Source of the DNA: Citrus sinensis
Lineage: Eukaryota; Streptophyta; Magnoliopsida; Sapindales; Rutaceae
DNA: 64,000 nucleotides
Assembly: GCF_022201045.2 (NCBI RefSeq)
Contig: NC_068558.1
Coordinates: 8,647,501 to 8,711,500 of the forward strand
Reading direction: 5' to 3'
Shown here one piece after another: positions 12,301 through 22,562 of the stretch (positions are counted from its first letter, which is position 1; every line of letters starts with the position of its first letter). The notes beneath the pieces are model-generated. The model was not told where the DNA came from and did no database searches. It saw nothing but the letters and a program-made list of their open reading frames with translations. A program made the position numbers and the translations under genes.

Positions 12301-12397
12301 AGTTTCCAACAACGATCAAAGTTATAAAATTATTTTACACTTTTGGGATGTTGGAGATTAGAATGTTATATGAGTCATTGGCTGGTGAATTTGGTGA

Positions 12398-12406
12398 TAA
12401 AATTAT
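12398..12406 (+). repeat. left 9-bp target-site duplication of the MULE
   Basis: TAAAATTAT at 12398-12406 is repeated exactly at 15864-15872. Nine bases is the diagnostic duplication length for Mutator-like transposition. The two copies abut the first and last bases of inverted ends that align from base 1 without a gap. Confidence 0.9.
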
Positions 12407-12972
12407 GAGTAGTGCTAGGGAGCGAGAGGAACGAGAGAATGACGAGAGAAACAGCAATAGTTACTGTCGTTTCGCATCTCATTCCTCTCGTTCGATAAAA
12501 CAATTAAAAAATAAAAAAATTGAATAAAGAAATGGCCCGTGCAGAGTGAAATCCAAGCCTTATCTCCTCGCGCAGACTTTCCTCTTCCAATTTCCTCTCT
12601 CCTCACGCAAATCACCATTATCGTTCACGGCAGCAACCGCTCACGGCTTTATCTACTCCTAGCTAGCCTTTCCTCTTCCACTCTCCTCTTTCCTCACGCA
12701 AATCACCATCATCGTTCACGAAAGCAACTACTCACGGCGACGCACCATTATCGTTCACGACAAAACACTCATCACGGCAAAGCATGCTTCCTCATTCACT
12801 TGTCTCTCCTCACGAAAAATTACCATCATCGTTCACGGAAAGCAGCACTGTTTCCCCCTCTCTCTCGGCTCTCTCGGCAACATTAAGTAAGCAAAATAGT
12901 GCCTTTTTTCAACTTGTTAGTGGAAGCTAAAGTTTTGTATTCATAAATTTAGGCTATTCCTTACTTTTCTAG

Positions 12973-14843
12973 ATGTTAAAGGATCAACTCCAATTGTTGA
13001 TAGATGGCTACAGTTGGCTCTTGGCTGTGGAAGATGGGGTTAGAGAGTTAGATTTTGAGAACATAACAGATGAAAACAGAGTGTATACATTGCCTCAGGC
13101 AATCTTTTCTGCTAATTCTGTGACGAATTTAAGGCTAGTTTGGTGTAGGTTGGAGCATCCATTTGATTCTATAATGTTTCATTCCCTCAAAAAGCTAACT
13201 CTAGTGTGAGTCTGTTTAGATTAGGCTTGGCAAAACCCCGGGTCCGGACCGGATGCCAAAAATTAAAACCCGGACCCGGACAAAACCCGGTTTTTGTATG
13301 TCCGGTCCGGGCTTGAGCCCGGCGTGTCCCGGGTCCGGGTTTTGTCTTCCGGGCTTCTAAGCCCGCAAACAAATATTTCAAAAAAAAATTCTTTCATTTT
13401 TATTAAGATGTAACAGATTAAAAATAAATTGAAAATAAACAATGGCTCCCTTTTAATCAGTAGAGTCATACAACTATCTTAAATTGAAAATAAATTTGAT
13501 TAAGATGTAACAAATTGGTAGAAGTTATCCAATAATGGTCAAAGCGGCAGATGGTAAGTGGCATGCACCAAGCAACTTAATTAATTAAACAATAAGCTTA
13601 GTCCTCCGTTAATGTGTGTACATGTACATCTGCAAGTCTCACAGCCTCACACTCTCACAGCAACAGCAAGTCAGCAACCATGCACAAAATTGACCGAAAA
13701 TAAACACAAATAGCAACAGCTAACACCAACAGAGAAGCAATCGGCAAAAATGCAACTGGGAAGACAAAATATGGAAGGAAAAAAATCAATACCTGCGGCT
13801 GGTAGTGGTGGCTGTGATGGCAGAGTGATAGACTGATGGTGGATGACAAAGTGGCAATGGAGAGTTAGAGACGGTGGCGCTGACGTTGACGGCGCCGGAA
13901 GGGGATGCACTGCGCTGCTGCCGCTGCATGAACGACTCCCGTCACAGCCGCAACTGAGCAAAACCGAGTCAGCAAATGCAAACGAGAAGAGATGATGCCG
14001 ACGGTGACGGTGGGTGCTAGCCGACGGTGACGGTGGCAGCGTCGCTGCTCAGCTTATACCTTTGGGTTGGGTGTTTTGCGATTTGGGGAATTAGGGATTT
14101 TCGGATTTGGTTTTGTGATTTGGGTTTGGGTAGGTAACTGGTTTAGTTTTTTTTTTTTTTTCAATTGGGAAAACGGGTCCGGGTCCGGGTTTTAGGTTTT
14201 GGGTGCTGAACCCGGACCGTGCCCGGATATGTCCGGGTTTTAAATTCTAAAACCCGGATCCGCTTTTTCTGTATATGCGGTCCGGGTTTTGCCCGGACCG
14301 GATTGGCCGGGTCCGGGCCGGATCCGGTCCGGGCGGGTTTTTTTCACACCCCTAGTTTAGATGAACAGATGGTTCAAAAGCTTGCTACTGAATGTCTGTA
14401 TATTTGAGGTGGCTCTGTGTCCTAATCTGAAAAAGTTAGATTTAATTTCTGTATATTTTGCTGACAATGAGTTTAATCACTTTATTTCAAAATTTCCTTC
14501 GCTTGAGGATCTGTTTGTGACGCGCTGTTATTTGCCCGGAAAGATAAAGATCTCGAGTAATCAACTTAAGAACTTACTGTTTTGTAGCTGCAAATATTTG
14601 AAGGCAATTGATGTTGATACTCATAATTTACGTTTGTTTACTTACGAGTTTAATCCAATTCCCATTATATCAATAAATGTTCCTTGTCCATGGAAAGTCA
14701 GCTTTGTGTGTAAAGGTGTTCACAACACTCATTGGTACCTCAAACTAGAGAAATTTCTTGGAGTATCCAAGCAAATTGAAAGTTTAAAGCTATCTTTGTA
14801 TTCGAACAAGGTATGCTACAAAATTCATATCATAGATTTTTAA
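12973..14843 (+). pseudogene. captured F-box/LRR gene fragment, split by a hAT insertion
   Basis: The first part encodes GVRELDFENITDEN, then YTLPQAIFSANSVTNLRL and LKKLTL, the LRR entry of plant F-box/FBD/LRR proteins. After removing the hAT element and one target copy, the frame continues (stop) VCLDEQMVQKLATECLYI (stop), then NLKKLDLISVYF and FPSLEDLFVTRCYLPGKIKI, more LRRs. Each joint keeps phase, but at least two in-frame stops and an upstream frameshift in the expected DRWLQLA block show it is not functional. The F-box and FBD domains are missing. A splice-acceptor-like TTTCTAG precedes 12973 and a donor-like GGTATGC follows at 14810, so genomic exon/intron sequence rather than cDNA was captured. 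Confidence 0.8.
13222..14354. mobile_element. nested hAT-type non-autonomous element (CCGG-rich ends)
   Basis: The 1,133-bp insertion is flanked by the 8-bp duplication GTTTAGAT (13214-13221 and 14355-14362), the hAT signature length. Its ends are short inverted repeats, TAGGCTTGG and (reverse-complemented) TAGGGGTGT, followed by about 130-200 bases very rich in CCGGGTCCGGxT-type motifs on both sides. The interior (13390-14140) has no transposase and only short open frames. Removing the element and one target copy restores the LRR phase of the host sequence, which confirms the boundaries. Confidence 0.9.
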
Positions 14844-15863
14844 CATTTCACTTTATGTTGTCATTATTGTTTATGGTTACAAATTTTCTTTTTCTCTTCC
14901 CGTCTTTGTTCATTGCCATTTATCAAGGTCTTATATAATTTAGACGAACTCAGTGAATGTTCCCCTTCACTTCCTTTACAAGTTGAGAATCTGGAGCTGC
15001 ATACAAATGTGCGATTTGTCATCCTAGGACTTTGCGAGTGAATGTGATGTTTGAGGAAGATCACAAGTTCATTGCGGTATATTAAGATTGCCAATCAGTA
15101 ATAAAGTGGATAAATTTTCTCCGTTGGAGAAGTAACACACATCAGCTTAATGATTAACAATATAATTGCGTTACTAAGGCTATGAGAAGAAAATTCACTT
15201 TAAAATTTGAGCTAATCTTCTTATTTTTCTTTCACTAAGCATGCAATCTAAACCAAAATCCACAGCAATTCTACCCAACTTTTCCAATTATGCACAAAAA
15301 CCACCCAACAAGACCAAACAAAAAAAAGAAAAAACCCAAATCCAACACACCCACTAAAAACCTAATCTTTCACAGAAATGTCAAAACAGAAATTCGGACA
15401 TTAATCAATTATTTTTCAATTAGTTTCGAACCTGCAAAAGAAATGTAAAAAAAAAAAAAATTCCAGAAGTGATTTGCGTGAGGAGTGTTTTGCCGTGAAC
15501 GATGATGGTGATTTGCGTGAAGAGAGAGGAGAGTGGAAGAGGAAAGGCAGGCTGGAGATAAGCTGTGAGCAGTTGCTAAGTTGAGAAGATGAGGAAAAGT
15601 TGGTTGGAGATAAAGCCGTGAGCGGTTGTTGCAGTGAACGATGATGATGATTTGCGTGAGAAGAGAGGAAAGTGGAAAATGAAAGCCTGCGTGAGGAGAT
15701 AAGGTTTGAATTTCAATCTGCATGTGCCATTTTTTTATTCAATTATTTAATTATTTAATTATTTTATTATTTTAACGGATCAGAAGAATGAGAAGTGAAA
15801 CGGGAGCAACTGCTAACATTTCTCTCGTGATTCTCTTGTTCCTCTCACTCCCTATCATTTTCC

Positions 15864-15872
15864 TAAAATTAT
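15864..15872 (+). repeat. right 9-bp target-site duplication of the MULE
   Basis: TAAAATTAT, identical to 12398-12406 and directly after the last base of the right inverted end. Confidence 0.9.
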
Positions 15873-16653
15873 ACAATTGTCGCCTCAAGATCTTTAACGG
15901 ACATAATTGGTGTGATGGGGAATCGGTTTGATGCTTTCATGATAATTTCTAGCTACCATAAATAGATTCTTTTTTTTTTTTTGTTTTTTTCAACTTTTTT
16001 TAAGGGAGTGCTTGAGCGTAGTGAGTAGTCACTAGTGACATTGATGTTTCAGTGAGTTCTGTACTTCTGTTCTTTTGACCCCCCCACCCCCCTTTTTTTT
16101 TTCTTTTTCTGAAAAATTCTTTGTTTGTCTTGGATGTTGTCATATCGTTTACTTGTGATGGTGCCACGGTGGATTTTGTTGAGTGGGGCCTTGGTATGAA
16201 AGTTAGACAATTGGGTAGTAATTATATCTTTTAAACTAAATACTTGAAAATAAAGTTGATTTAACCTCAATTTATATTTATAAAAAAATTTATTATATTT
16301 TTATTAATTTTATTAAAATTATTAATTAAAATTCATATTAACCATGTAATATTAATTTATAATTACAATTTTTTATTATAAATTGAAAACTACAATACAT
16401 TAATACCAAATAAGATCCAAACAAATATTTATAATTAAAATATCTCCACCTTTCTTATCTTAAGTGAATCATGCCATTGGAAATTACATCACCAATATAT
16501 GAATAATACAATATTATGTATTTTGGTCAATGGGATTTTTTTTTGGATTAAATGCTTTTTTTTTTCAATTCATGTATAATAACTTAATAAGATTGCTTCA
16601 TTAATATATATGCATGTACATGAAAGCAAAATAAAAGTGAGTGCGTGGGCAAG
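15873..16653. other. intergenic, AT-rich
   Basis: Contains T-runs (about 15969-15981, 16094-16101) and very AT-rich DNA, and presumably the 3' UTR of the SYF2 gene near 16560-16653. No coding signal was found on either strand. Confidence 0.5.
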
Positions 16654-17481
16654 TTACAGGGCAGTTCCTCGCTCGAGATTATTTTTGATGTCGAGTGTGT
16701 ATTTGCCATAAGCCCGCTCAATCTTACTGTTGAAATGCTCATTACGGTGATTGATGGAGTCAACGTCTTTCTCGTCGTGGAACCTCCTCCTCCGGCTAAA
16801 AGATTTGCGTTTCTCCTCCTGATCCTTCAGTTCCTTCACCATCCTCTCAATCTTATCCTCAGAAATCTTCGGCGCCGTCCCGTACTGGAGGCTCGAAGCG
16901 CCGCGGTAGAACTCAGGATCGGCCTCTTTCATCCTGTTATATTCCTCTAAATCAACCTCGATCTTCTCTGCTCGCCTCTTGTACGCCCCGTACAACGTTC
17001 TCTGATTGAAAACTTCCCAACCAAACGGAGCGGGCTCCTTCGCCCGTTTCTTGTATTTGGCCTCCGCTGCTTCTTGTGTGTCCAGCATGTACGCTCTGCT
17101 CGTGTCCAAACCGTTTGCTTCTAGAAGCTTTCCAATCTTTCTCTTCCTTTGCTCGAGCCACTCCTGCGTAGAGACGCCTCTGGAGTTCTCTCGCGAAGAA
17201 GCGGGAGCTTCCTTTCTTCTGATATCTGCATCCATTGCTGTTTGATTCGCTTTTCTTGCCTCGTTAAACTTAAGCTTTAACTCGAACAATCTTGCCTGCC
17301 TTCCCGTAAATTTTGTAAAACCTCCTTCCGCGGTCTTCTCCTCATCAGCAGCCGGTTTATTACGGTCACGGTTCAAATATCTCTTAGCTGCCATTATTTT
17401 ACTCTCGTCACTATCAGATTCTTCTTCGCTATCCGAATATGGACTCGACGCATTGATGATGCGCCCTCTTCTCTCGTCCAT
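16654..17481 (-). CDS. SYF2: pre-mRNA-splicing factor SYF2
   Basis: An intact intronless frame of 275 codons on minus. The SYF2 domain fills about residues 65-275. Visible family blocks are FTGRQARLFELKLKFNEARK (59-78), EWLEQRKRKIGKLLEANG, PFGWEVFNQRTLYGAYKRR, ADPEFYRGASSLQYG and the C-terminal KIERAYGKYTLDIKNNLERG. SYF2 (GCIP p29) is a component of the NineTeen-complex-associated spliceosome, sitting with SYF1/CLF1-type proteins in catalytically active spliceosomes; it acts in the nucleus. The acidic N terminus (SDSEEESDSDES) is low complexity. The frame shows no stops, frameshifts or poly-A relic downstream, so a young processed retrocopy is not indicated. I cannot tell whether the ancestral gene has introns. 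Confidence 0.93.
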   Translation of the reverse strand: MDERRGRIINASSPYSDSEEESDSDESKIMAAKRYLNRDRNKPAADEEKTAEGGFTKFTGRQARLFELKLKFNEARKANQTAMDADIRRKEAPASSRENSRGVSTQEWLEQRKRKIGKLLEANGLDTSRAYMLDTQEAAEAKYKKRAKEPAPFGWEVFNQRTLYGAYKRRAEKIEVDLEEYNRMKEADPEFYRGASSLQYGTAPKISEDKIERMVKELKDQEEKRKSFSRRRRFHDEKDVDSINHRNEHFNSKIERAYGKYTLDIKNNLERGTAL

Positions 17482-18312
17482 AACTTCAGCTCTTTCTTCT
17501 CTCTTCCGAAGATCTTCCTGGACCTAAGTTATCAAAAGACCTTTTCTTTTTTAAAAAAAAATGTTTTACTGTAGTAAGAGTCTTAGAGCATCACAATTTA
17601 TAGGGTTAGAAATATTTACTAAAACCTATAAGGAAACAAAATTTGTAATAGAAATTCTAAAGTAAATAAGAATCAATCGAATCCTAATTGTAATAAGGTT
17701 CTATCACTAATTGATAGAAGCACAAGCAATTAAGATACTGATTTCCAGATTTTTTTTGGCTAGGTATTTTTTTTCTCACTCTTAGATACTACTCCGATTT
17801 TATTTGATATTGAGGTATTGTAACTTGGAGTATTGTGAAAAAAATTTATAATTATAAAATAAAATTTAATAATATATAATAAATACTATTTTTAAATAAT
17901 AATTTTGACAAAATTAATAAAAATATATTTTTTTTTCAGCTTATAAGTATAAAATTAAATTAAATGAACATTTAGAATTCGAAAAATTAATGTTGTCCAT
18001 CCTCATCCTCAATTTCAAACAAGCCTCTTACTAGAAAACATCTTAGCGCGCGCGGCATCTATAATTCAAAAGAGTAAATAAATTACACACGAGACACGAC
18101 CATAAATTTTGACAAAATAAACAGAAATAGTAAATGGAGACGTCATGAAAAAGTATACTTAGCCAAGAATTTCGCTACAAGCTAGCATACATTCCTCGAT
18201 TTAACATGGCCAAATTATTAAAAAAAAAAAAAAAAGAATTACGCTACAAGCTTCAACATATAAATTATTACTTATGATAAAGTCGAATAAACGCAGCATA
18301 ATTCTTTGACCC
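17482..18312. other. intergenic between SYF2 promoter and UGT 3' end
   Basis: The first ~50 bases are a probable SYF2 5' leader (minus strand). The rest is AT-rich, with A/T runs at about 17549-17558 and 18218-18235. No gene was found. Confidence 0.5.
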
Positions 18313-19734
18313 TCAAACTGCTGTCAAATTTTTTCCACTCTTGAGTTCATTTATTCTCTTAATAAAATCATTCAAATCTCTGTCCGAGCTTCCGCCTTTA
18401 ACGACCGCACTCAATGCAGCACCACTCAGCTCCCTCGCTTTCAATCTTTCCCGTCTGGCCCCATCCACCGACTCAGCCAACAAACGAGCCAACTCGCCTG
18501 ACTCGGGAATATTCCGAGTCCCCTCACCGACACTGATCCCCACGCCTAATTGATCAACCAACAGCTGGGCGTTTGTGTACTGGTCCGCATCCATTGGCCA
18601 CGTCAGCATCACAACACCCGCCGAAACTCCTTCCAAAACCGAGTTCCATCCACAGTGTGTCAAAAAGGCGCCCACCGCTTTGTGCCTCAATATAGCTACC
18701 TGTTGCGACCATCCCCTAATCACGTAACCCCTCCCGGCCACACGATCTTCAAATCCGTCCGGAAGGACCCCGCAATCTTGCGACGCGTGTCTCTCGTCGG
18801 GTTCCCGCACGCAGTATACGAAATTGACGTCGGTTTTCTCCAATGCAGCTGCCAGCTCATGAATTTGTTTGGCTGTCAGTACATAACGACTACCGAAACA
18901 CACGTAGACAACTGATTCGTCCCGACGCGAGTCAAGCCACGTCAGCACATCGTGTGCTGGCACCGAGCTCGACCCACCGCGACACATGGACTCCACCAAG
19001 TCATCGTCGGGCGGCAAAACAGGTCCAACGGCCCAAACCCGGTCGTGGCCCATTTCTTTCTTCATGTGATCGATGTAAACGCGTTCCAACTCAGCGAACG
19101 AGTTAAACACGATTCCCCAACTCGTCTTGTTGGCCATCATATTGCTCCGATGCAGATCCCAATCTGGGTCTCCTTCTTTACGCGTTCTATAAAGATGAGA
19201 GATCTGATACCAGGGGTAAACCGGACAATTCGGAACTCTCGGAAACGACAATAGAGCATCGACGTTGTCGGGTTCATCGTTCGTGGGCAAGTCGGTCCAC
19301 GTAGCGAAGGAAACCGACAAAGCAAAAGCGCCGGACGGAGAGAACACGACACGTGGCAAGCCGAGCTCAGCGGCCAACCCTTGGGTCCAGCCGAGAAAGA
19401 AATCTGACAGAATCGCAACGGGAGGTGATGGGTGGGATTTGAACCAGTCGAGCAGTGCAGGGTAGTGAAGTTCACGCAACACACGCATGAACTTAAGAAC
19501 CCTGGTTGCTGGGGAACCTGCTGGCCATTTCGGTTGGGGGAGGACGAGGGATTGGAGGGAAGTCGATGGATGATTTGCATTTAATGAGTCGAGTAATGGG
19601 AGGTTGTTTTGGGTGATTAAAACGGTGACGTTTAAGCCAAGGGTGAGTAACCGGTTTGTGAGGTCGAGGAGTGGGATTATGTGGCCGGAAGTTGGGAACG
19701 GATAGACCAGAATATGAGCGCCGGCCGGCAGCAT
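18313..19734 (-). CDS. UDP-glycosyltransferase, UGT89 family (UGT89A2-like)
   Basis: An intact intronless frame of 473 codons, the usual length for plant family-1 UGTs. The N-terminal domain begins HILVYPFPTSGHIIPL; H18 is the position of the catalytic base that deprotonates the acceptor hydroxyl. The 44-residue PSPG box that binds the UDP-sugar is at 342-385: it starts WSQQVAILRH, contains [13 protein letters not shown] and ends MDADQ. The terminal Gln usually favours UDP-glucose. Two box positions are unusual: WSQQ instead of the common WAPQ, and DADQ instead of GADQ/GAEQ. UGT89 enzymes glucosylate flavonols, benzoates and related phenolics in the cytosol; the substrate here cannot be predicted. 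It is the only intact member of a cluster whose other three copies in the window are dead. A TATA box sits about 75 bp upstream of the ATG. Confidence 0.93.
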   Translation of the reverse strand: MLPAGAHILVYPFPTSGHIIPLLDLTNRLLTLGLNVTVLITQNNLPLLDSLNANHPSTSLQSLVLPQPKWPAGSPATRVLKFMRVLRELHYPALLDWFKSHPSPPVAILSDFFLGWTQGLAAELGLPRVVFSPSGAFALSVSFATWTDLPTNDEPDNVDALLSFPRVPNCPVYPWYQISHLYRTRKEGDPDWDLHRSNMMANKTSWGIVFNSFAELERVYIDHMKKEMGHDRVWAVGPVLPPDDDLVESMCRGGSSSVPAHDVLTWLDSRRDESVVYVCFGSRYVLTAKQIHELAAALEKTDVNFVYCVREPDERHASQDCGVLPDGFEDRVAGRGYVIRGWSQQVAILRHKAVGAFLTHCGWNSVLEGVSAGVVMLTWPMDADQYTNAQLLVDQLGVGISVGEGTRNIPESGELARLLAESVDGARRERLKARELSGAALSAVVKGGSSDRDLNDFIKRINELKSGKNLTAV

Positions 19735-19806
19735 TTTGGACTTTCCAATTTAAGAAATTTGAAAATCACTGTTAAGGTTGTGAAGACGAGGGGGACAAAA
19801 TCTTTT

Positions 19807-19813
19807 ACTTATA
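19807..19813 (-). promoter_or_regulatory. TATA box of the UGT89 gene
   Basis: TATAAGT on the minus strand (ACTTATA on +) lies 73-79 bp upstream of the ATG at 19734. It is the only TATA-like sequence in the proximal upstream DNA and leaves room for a 40-50 base leader. Confidence 0.5.
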
Positions 19814-20813
19814 GGGGTGGTACCATTTCGTTCCTGCGGGAGTACACGTATTGCGTCACGCCTTACGCAGAGTAACTTGTCACATCAACCCATGTTTGAT
19901 TGGTGAGACTCATATGGACGGTGATGATCTATTTGTTGTTATTTATTTATTTATTTTTGGGTTTTGTCTAGGAAGTCCTTTGTCTAGTAATATGGCTTCT
20001 AGACTTCCTGCTCAATATTATGGTCTTGAATTAATGTCCTTAACGATCACATCGAAATTTAGATATAATTTGCAATAACATGAACCGACTATTCAAATTT
20101 GATTAATGCATACATATAAAAATATTATAAAAAAATAATTAGTACTTTCAAAATGCACATTTTTTTTTCTATTATTATGTTTTGGCCAAAAGTACATTTA
20201 GTTCATATATTACGAAGTTAGTATAGTATAAATAAATTAATATATTAACTCCTTAGTATAGTGTTTCGAAAAAATTAATATATATTGTTTTTGTTTTTAT
20301 TTTATTTTTTAGGGTTAAATTGATGATTTAATTTTGTCCAAAAAAAAATATTATTGTAATAGGGTAATATTATAAAATAAAGTTAAAAAGAACAACAAAT
20401 AATGGTAGAGGTGTCAATAACTTAACAGTAGGGATATTTAAAAGTATTTTAAAAAATATAAAAACTAAACGGGTACTAACTTTAAAATATAAGAAACGAA
20501 TTTTTACACTTATTTTTTAATATAAGATAAAGAGATTGTCAGTTGAGCTCAAAAGTTTATTATATGAAACACATATATGGTTGAGCCGTGACAGTTATCC
20601 TACATTTGAATTGAATTCTTTGTGATTAAAGATTCTCTTTGTAATTCTGTGAAGATGAGACTCTACTTGTGACAGCATCAAAGGGTTGGGTAATGCACCC
20701 AAACCAATTTTAATTTTAACCCTACATTATAGAACCACTTGATCAATCTCTTGGAGCATCCCAAATAGATACATCAATTGATATGTGATTGACTTACTGT
20801 AGAATTTCTCAAT
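19814..20813. other. intergenic upstream of the UGT89 gene
   Basis: AT-rich DNA with no coding signal. It contains a TATTTATTTATTTATTT tract (19938-19954) and ordinary A/T runs. It serves as the distal promoter of the UGT gene. Confidence 0.5.
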
Positions 20814-20816
20814 TAA

Positions 20817-21687
20817 GGTAGCGTTTACTTTTTGGATTGGATTGGAAATTTTGGGGAGTGGGAATCCTAGGATTGGGAGTGTGGAGTGGGAGTGAGAGTA
20901 GGTTGTTTACTTACACTGGAATGGAAGCATGGAATGGAGATCAGAATCCAATTTATGTGTTTACTTTGTCTTGGATTGGGAGTAAATAGTTTCAAATTAT
21001 AATTTTATCCTTATTTAAAGAATTATAGTTTTTAATTACAAAACTAATAAAAAATATATTTAATGAATAATATTTATTTTATTATATTTGTAAATTTATT
21101 ATAATTATTAATATTCTTAATTATGAACAATAAATTATTAATTGTAATTTTAATATAAAATGAAATGTTATTTTATTTTATTTTATATAATTATATTAAA
21201 TTTATTATTATATAAAATAATAATATAATATTATTTAGTACAAAATTAATATTTTCTTAGAATAAAATATTTATTATTATTATTAAATAAATATAGTACT
21301 ATTATTTTTAAAATAAATATAATAATATTATATTTATTAATTCTCTATTAATATAATAATATTATTTTAAAATAATTTTAACTTAGAATCAATGTAAATT
21401 ATTATTTAGTTAAATATAATATTATTATTCAAATAAATATAATATTATTTATTTTATTTTATTAATTATAAAACATAAAATAAAATAAAAAAGGATAGAA
21501 ATGGGAGAGGTGGGAGTGGATTCCCACTCCCACCTCCCCCAATGGGAGTCCCACTCCCACTCCCCACTCCAAAAATAGGTGGGGCCCACGGAGTGTGACT
21601 CCTAATCCCTCCCCATTTTAAGTAAGTAAACGCCGGAGTGAGAGGAATACACACTCCTCACTCCCACTCCAGCAAGTAAACACAACA
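20817..21687. mobile_element. PIF/Harbinger-like non-autonomous element
   Basis: The 871-bp element is flanked by TAA (20814-20816 and 21688-21690), the 3-bp duplication typical of PIF/Harbinger. Its ends are GGTAGCGTTTACTT and, reverse-complemented, TGTTGTGTTTACTT. Both flanks are built from GGAGTGGGAGTG-like runs (20855-20900; 21505-21670 in the opposite sense), and the interior (21000-21480) is almost pure A/T. No transposase is present. The end sequence fits the GTTTACTT-type Harbinger ends frequent in plants. Confidence 0.75.
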
Positions 21688-21948
21688 TAATAAGAGTCAG
21701 TTTCGAAATGAGTGGAAGTGGCGCTTCATGTTTTCAGTGTTTGTATAATTTCTTGTTATTTTCCTCTAAATTGATAATAAATTGACAAATTGCTCACATA
21801 TCGTTTCATGCCGACTGAAAGAACAAGAAATATAATCAATTAATCAAGTTCCTTAAGGTTAGCGGTAGAACGGCAAGAAAAACAGTTCTTGATTCCAACA
21901 CAAAGAGACCGAAATCTCGGAAAGGAAAAAGAAAAATGAATTTACGGC

Positions 21949-22240
21949 GATGCATTATTTTTATTAAGAGGCTTCTGACGTGCACCACTGTGGCCTGAGG
22001 AAACTTTATTCATGAGCTTCTCGATTTCGTTAGCAGCAACAACCAGCCACTGGGATTCAAGTTTCTTAAAACGGTATGCATCATCAGATTCTTGGAGAAG
22101 TACTGCTGCCTTTTCTTGACTAATTGCAATATGGGAGAATACATTCTACAATATCTGAGCTCTCAATTAAGTATTCTTGTGATGAGATTTCCAGTATGCT
22201 TTCTAATTAGTGCATGTACATCCTTTCCTGCATCAACACA
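21949..22240 (-). pseudogene. unidentified coding remnant
   Basis: On minus, one frame encodes about 54 residues before a TAA at 21949-21951: QEKAAVLLQESDDAYRFKKL, then ESQWLVVAANEIEKLMNK and a Ser/Lys-rich end. Just upstream, in a shifted frame, comes EISSQEYLIESSDIVECILP. Amino-acid composition and the length of the open run suggest former coding sequence, but the two halves are out of phase and no start or complete frame exists. I do not recognise the family. It could be a terminal exon of an unannotated gene with introns, since AATTAG| and ATGCAG| acceptors are nearby. It lies ~320-600 bp downstream of the RGF gene on the same strand, so an alternative 3' exon or 3' UTR of that gene is also possible. 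Confidence 0.35.
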
Positions 22241-22562
22241 CATAAATCGGACTAATTAATCAAATTCAGTCATGGTTTCCTTGCGTCTTCTCGTCTATTC
22301 TTGTAATCACACATAAATAATATTACATTCTTGAACATATAAAGATACGAGGAAAAACTAATATGTTGCAAGAAATAAAGAAATTTTTTTAACCTTAAAT
22401 TTCTTTTTGTTTAGGTACAAGTATGATCATATTCTACGTACATGATGGACGCACTACAACTTCTAAAAAAGGAAAGAAAAAGAAAAGTTGAAACAAAATT
22501 GGAAGAGCTATCAATATAACTCTTTGTCTGCGTATCACCCTCTTGACTCCAAAACTTTTTCT

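Larger units (their letters stand above)
12407..15863. mobile_element. Pack-MULE: non-autonomous Mutator-like element carrying LRR/F-box gene sequence
   Basis: The 3,457-bp element is bounded by TAAAATTAT duplications. Its ends are long degenerate inverted repeats (about 12407-12880 and 15420-15863): the left starts GAGTAGTGCTAGGGAGCGAG, and the right, reverse-complemented, starts GGAAAATGATAGGGAGTGAG. Both then carry subterminal modules built on CTCACGCAAATCACCATCAT and GTTCACGG, repeated four to five times on the left. No transposase is present. Between the ends lie two pieces of an FBD/F-box/LRR-type plant gene (12973-13209 and 14355-14843), originally continuous and now split by a nested hAT element. 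Capture of host sequence between MULE ends is the definition of a Pack-MULE. The element landed just downstream of, or within, the UGT89B relic at 12024. Confidence 0.88.

Noticed and set aside
12539-12886. 115-codon frame and the mirror frame at 15409-15723, with recurring His/Ser-rich phrases
   Set aside because: They are the two inverted ends of the Mutator-like element read in coding frames; repeats come from the subterminal modules, not from a gene family.
13222-13370. possible CpG island or promoter
   Set aside because: The CCGG-rich block is one end of a hAT element with exact 8-bp duplications, and the other end mirrors it.
15873-15960. continuation of the UGT89B relic on the far side of the Pack-MULE
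   Set aside because: Joining across one TAAAATTAT copy keeps a short open frame, but no UGT motif could be recognised there.
18550-19580. several 90-150 codon frames opposite or overlapping the UGT gene
   Set aside because: Shadows of the GC-rich UGT coding sequence; no family resemblance.
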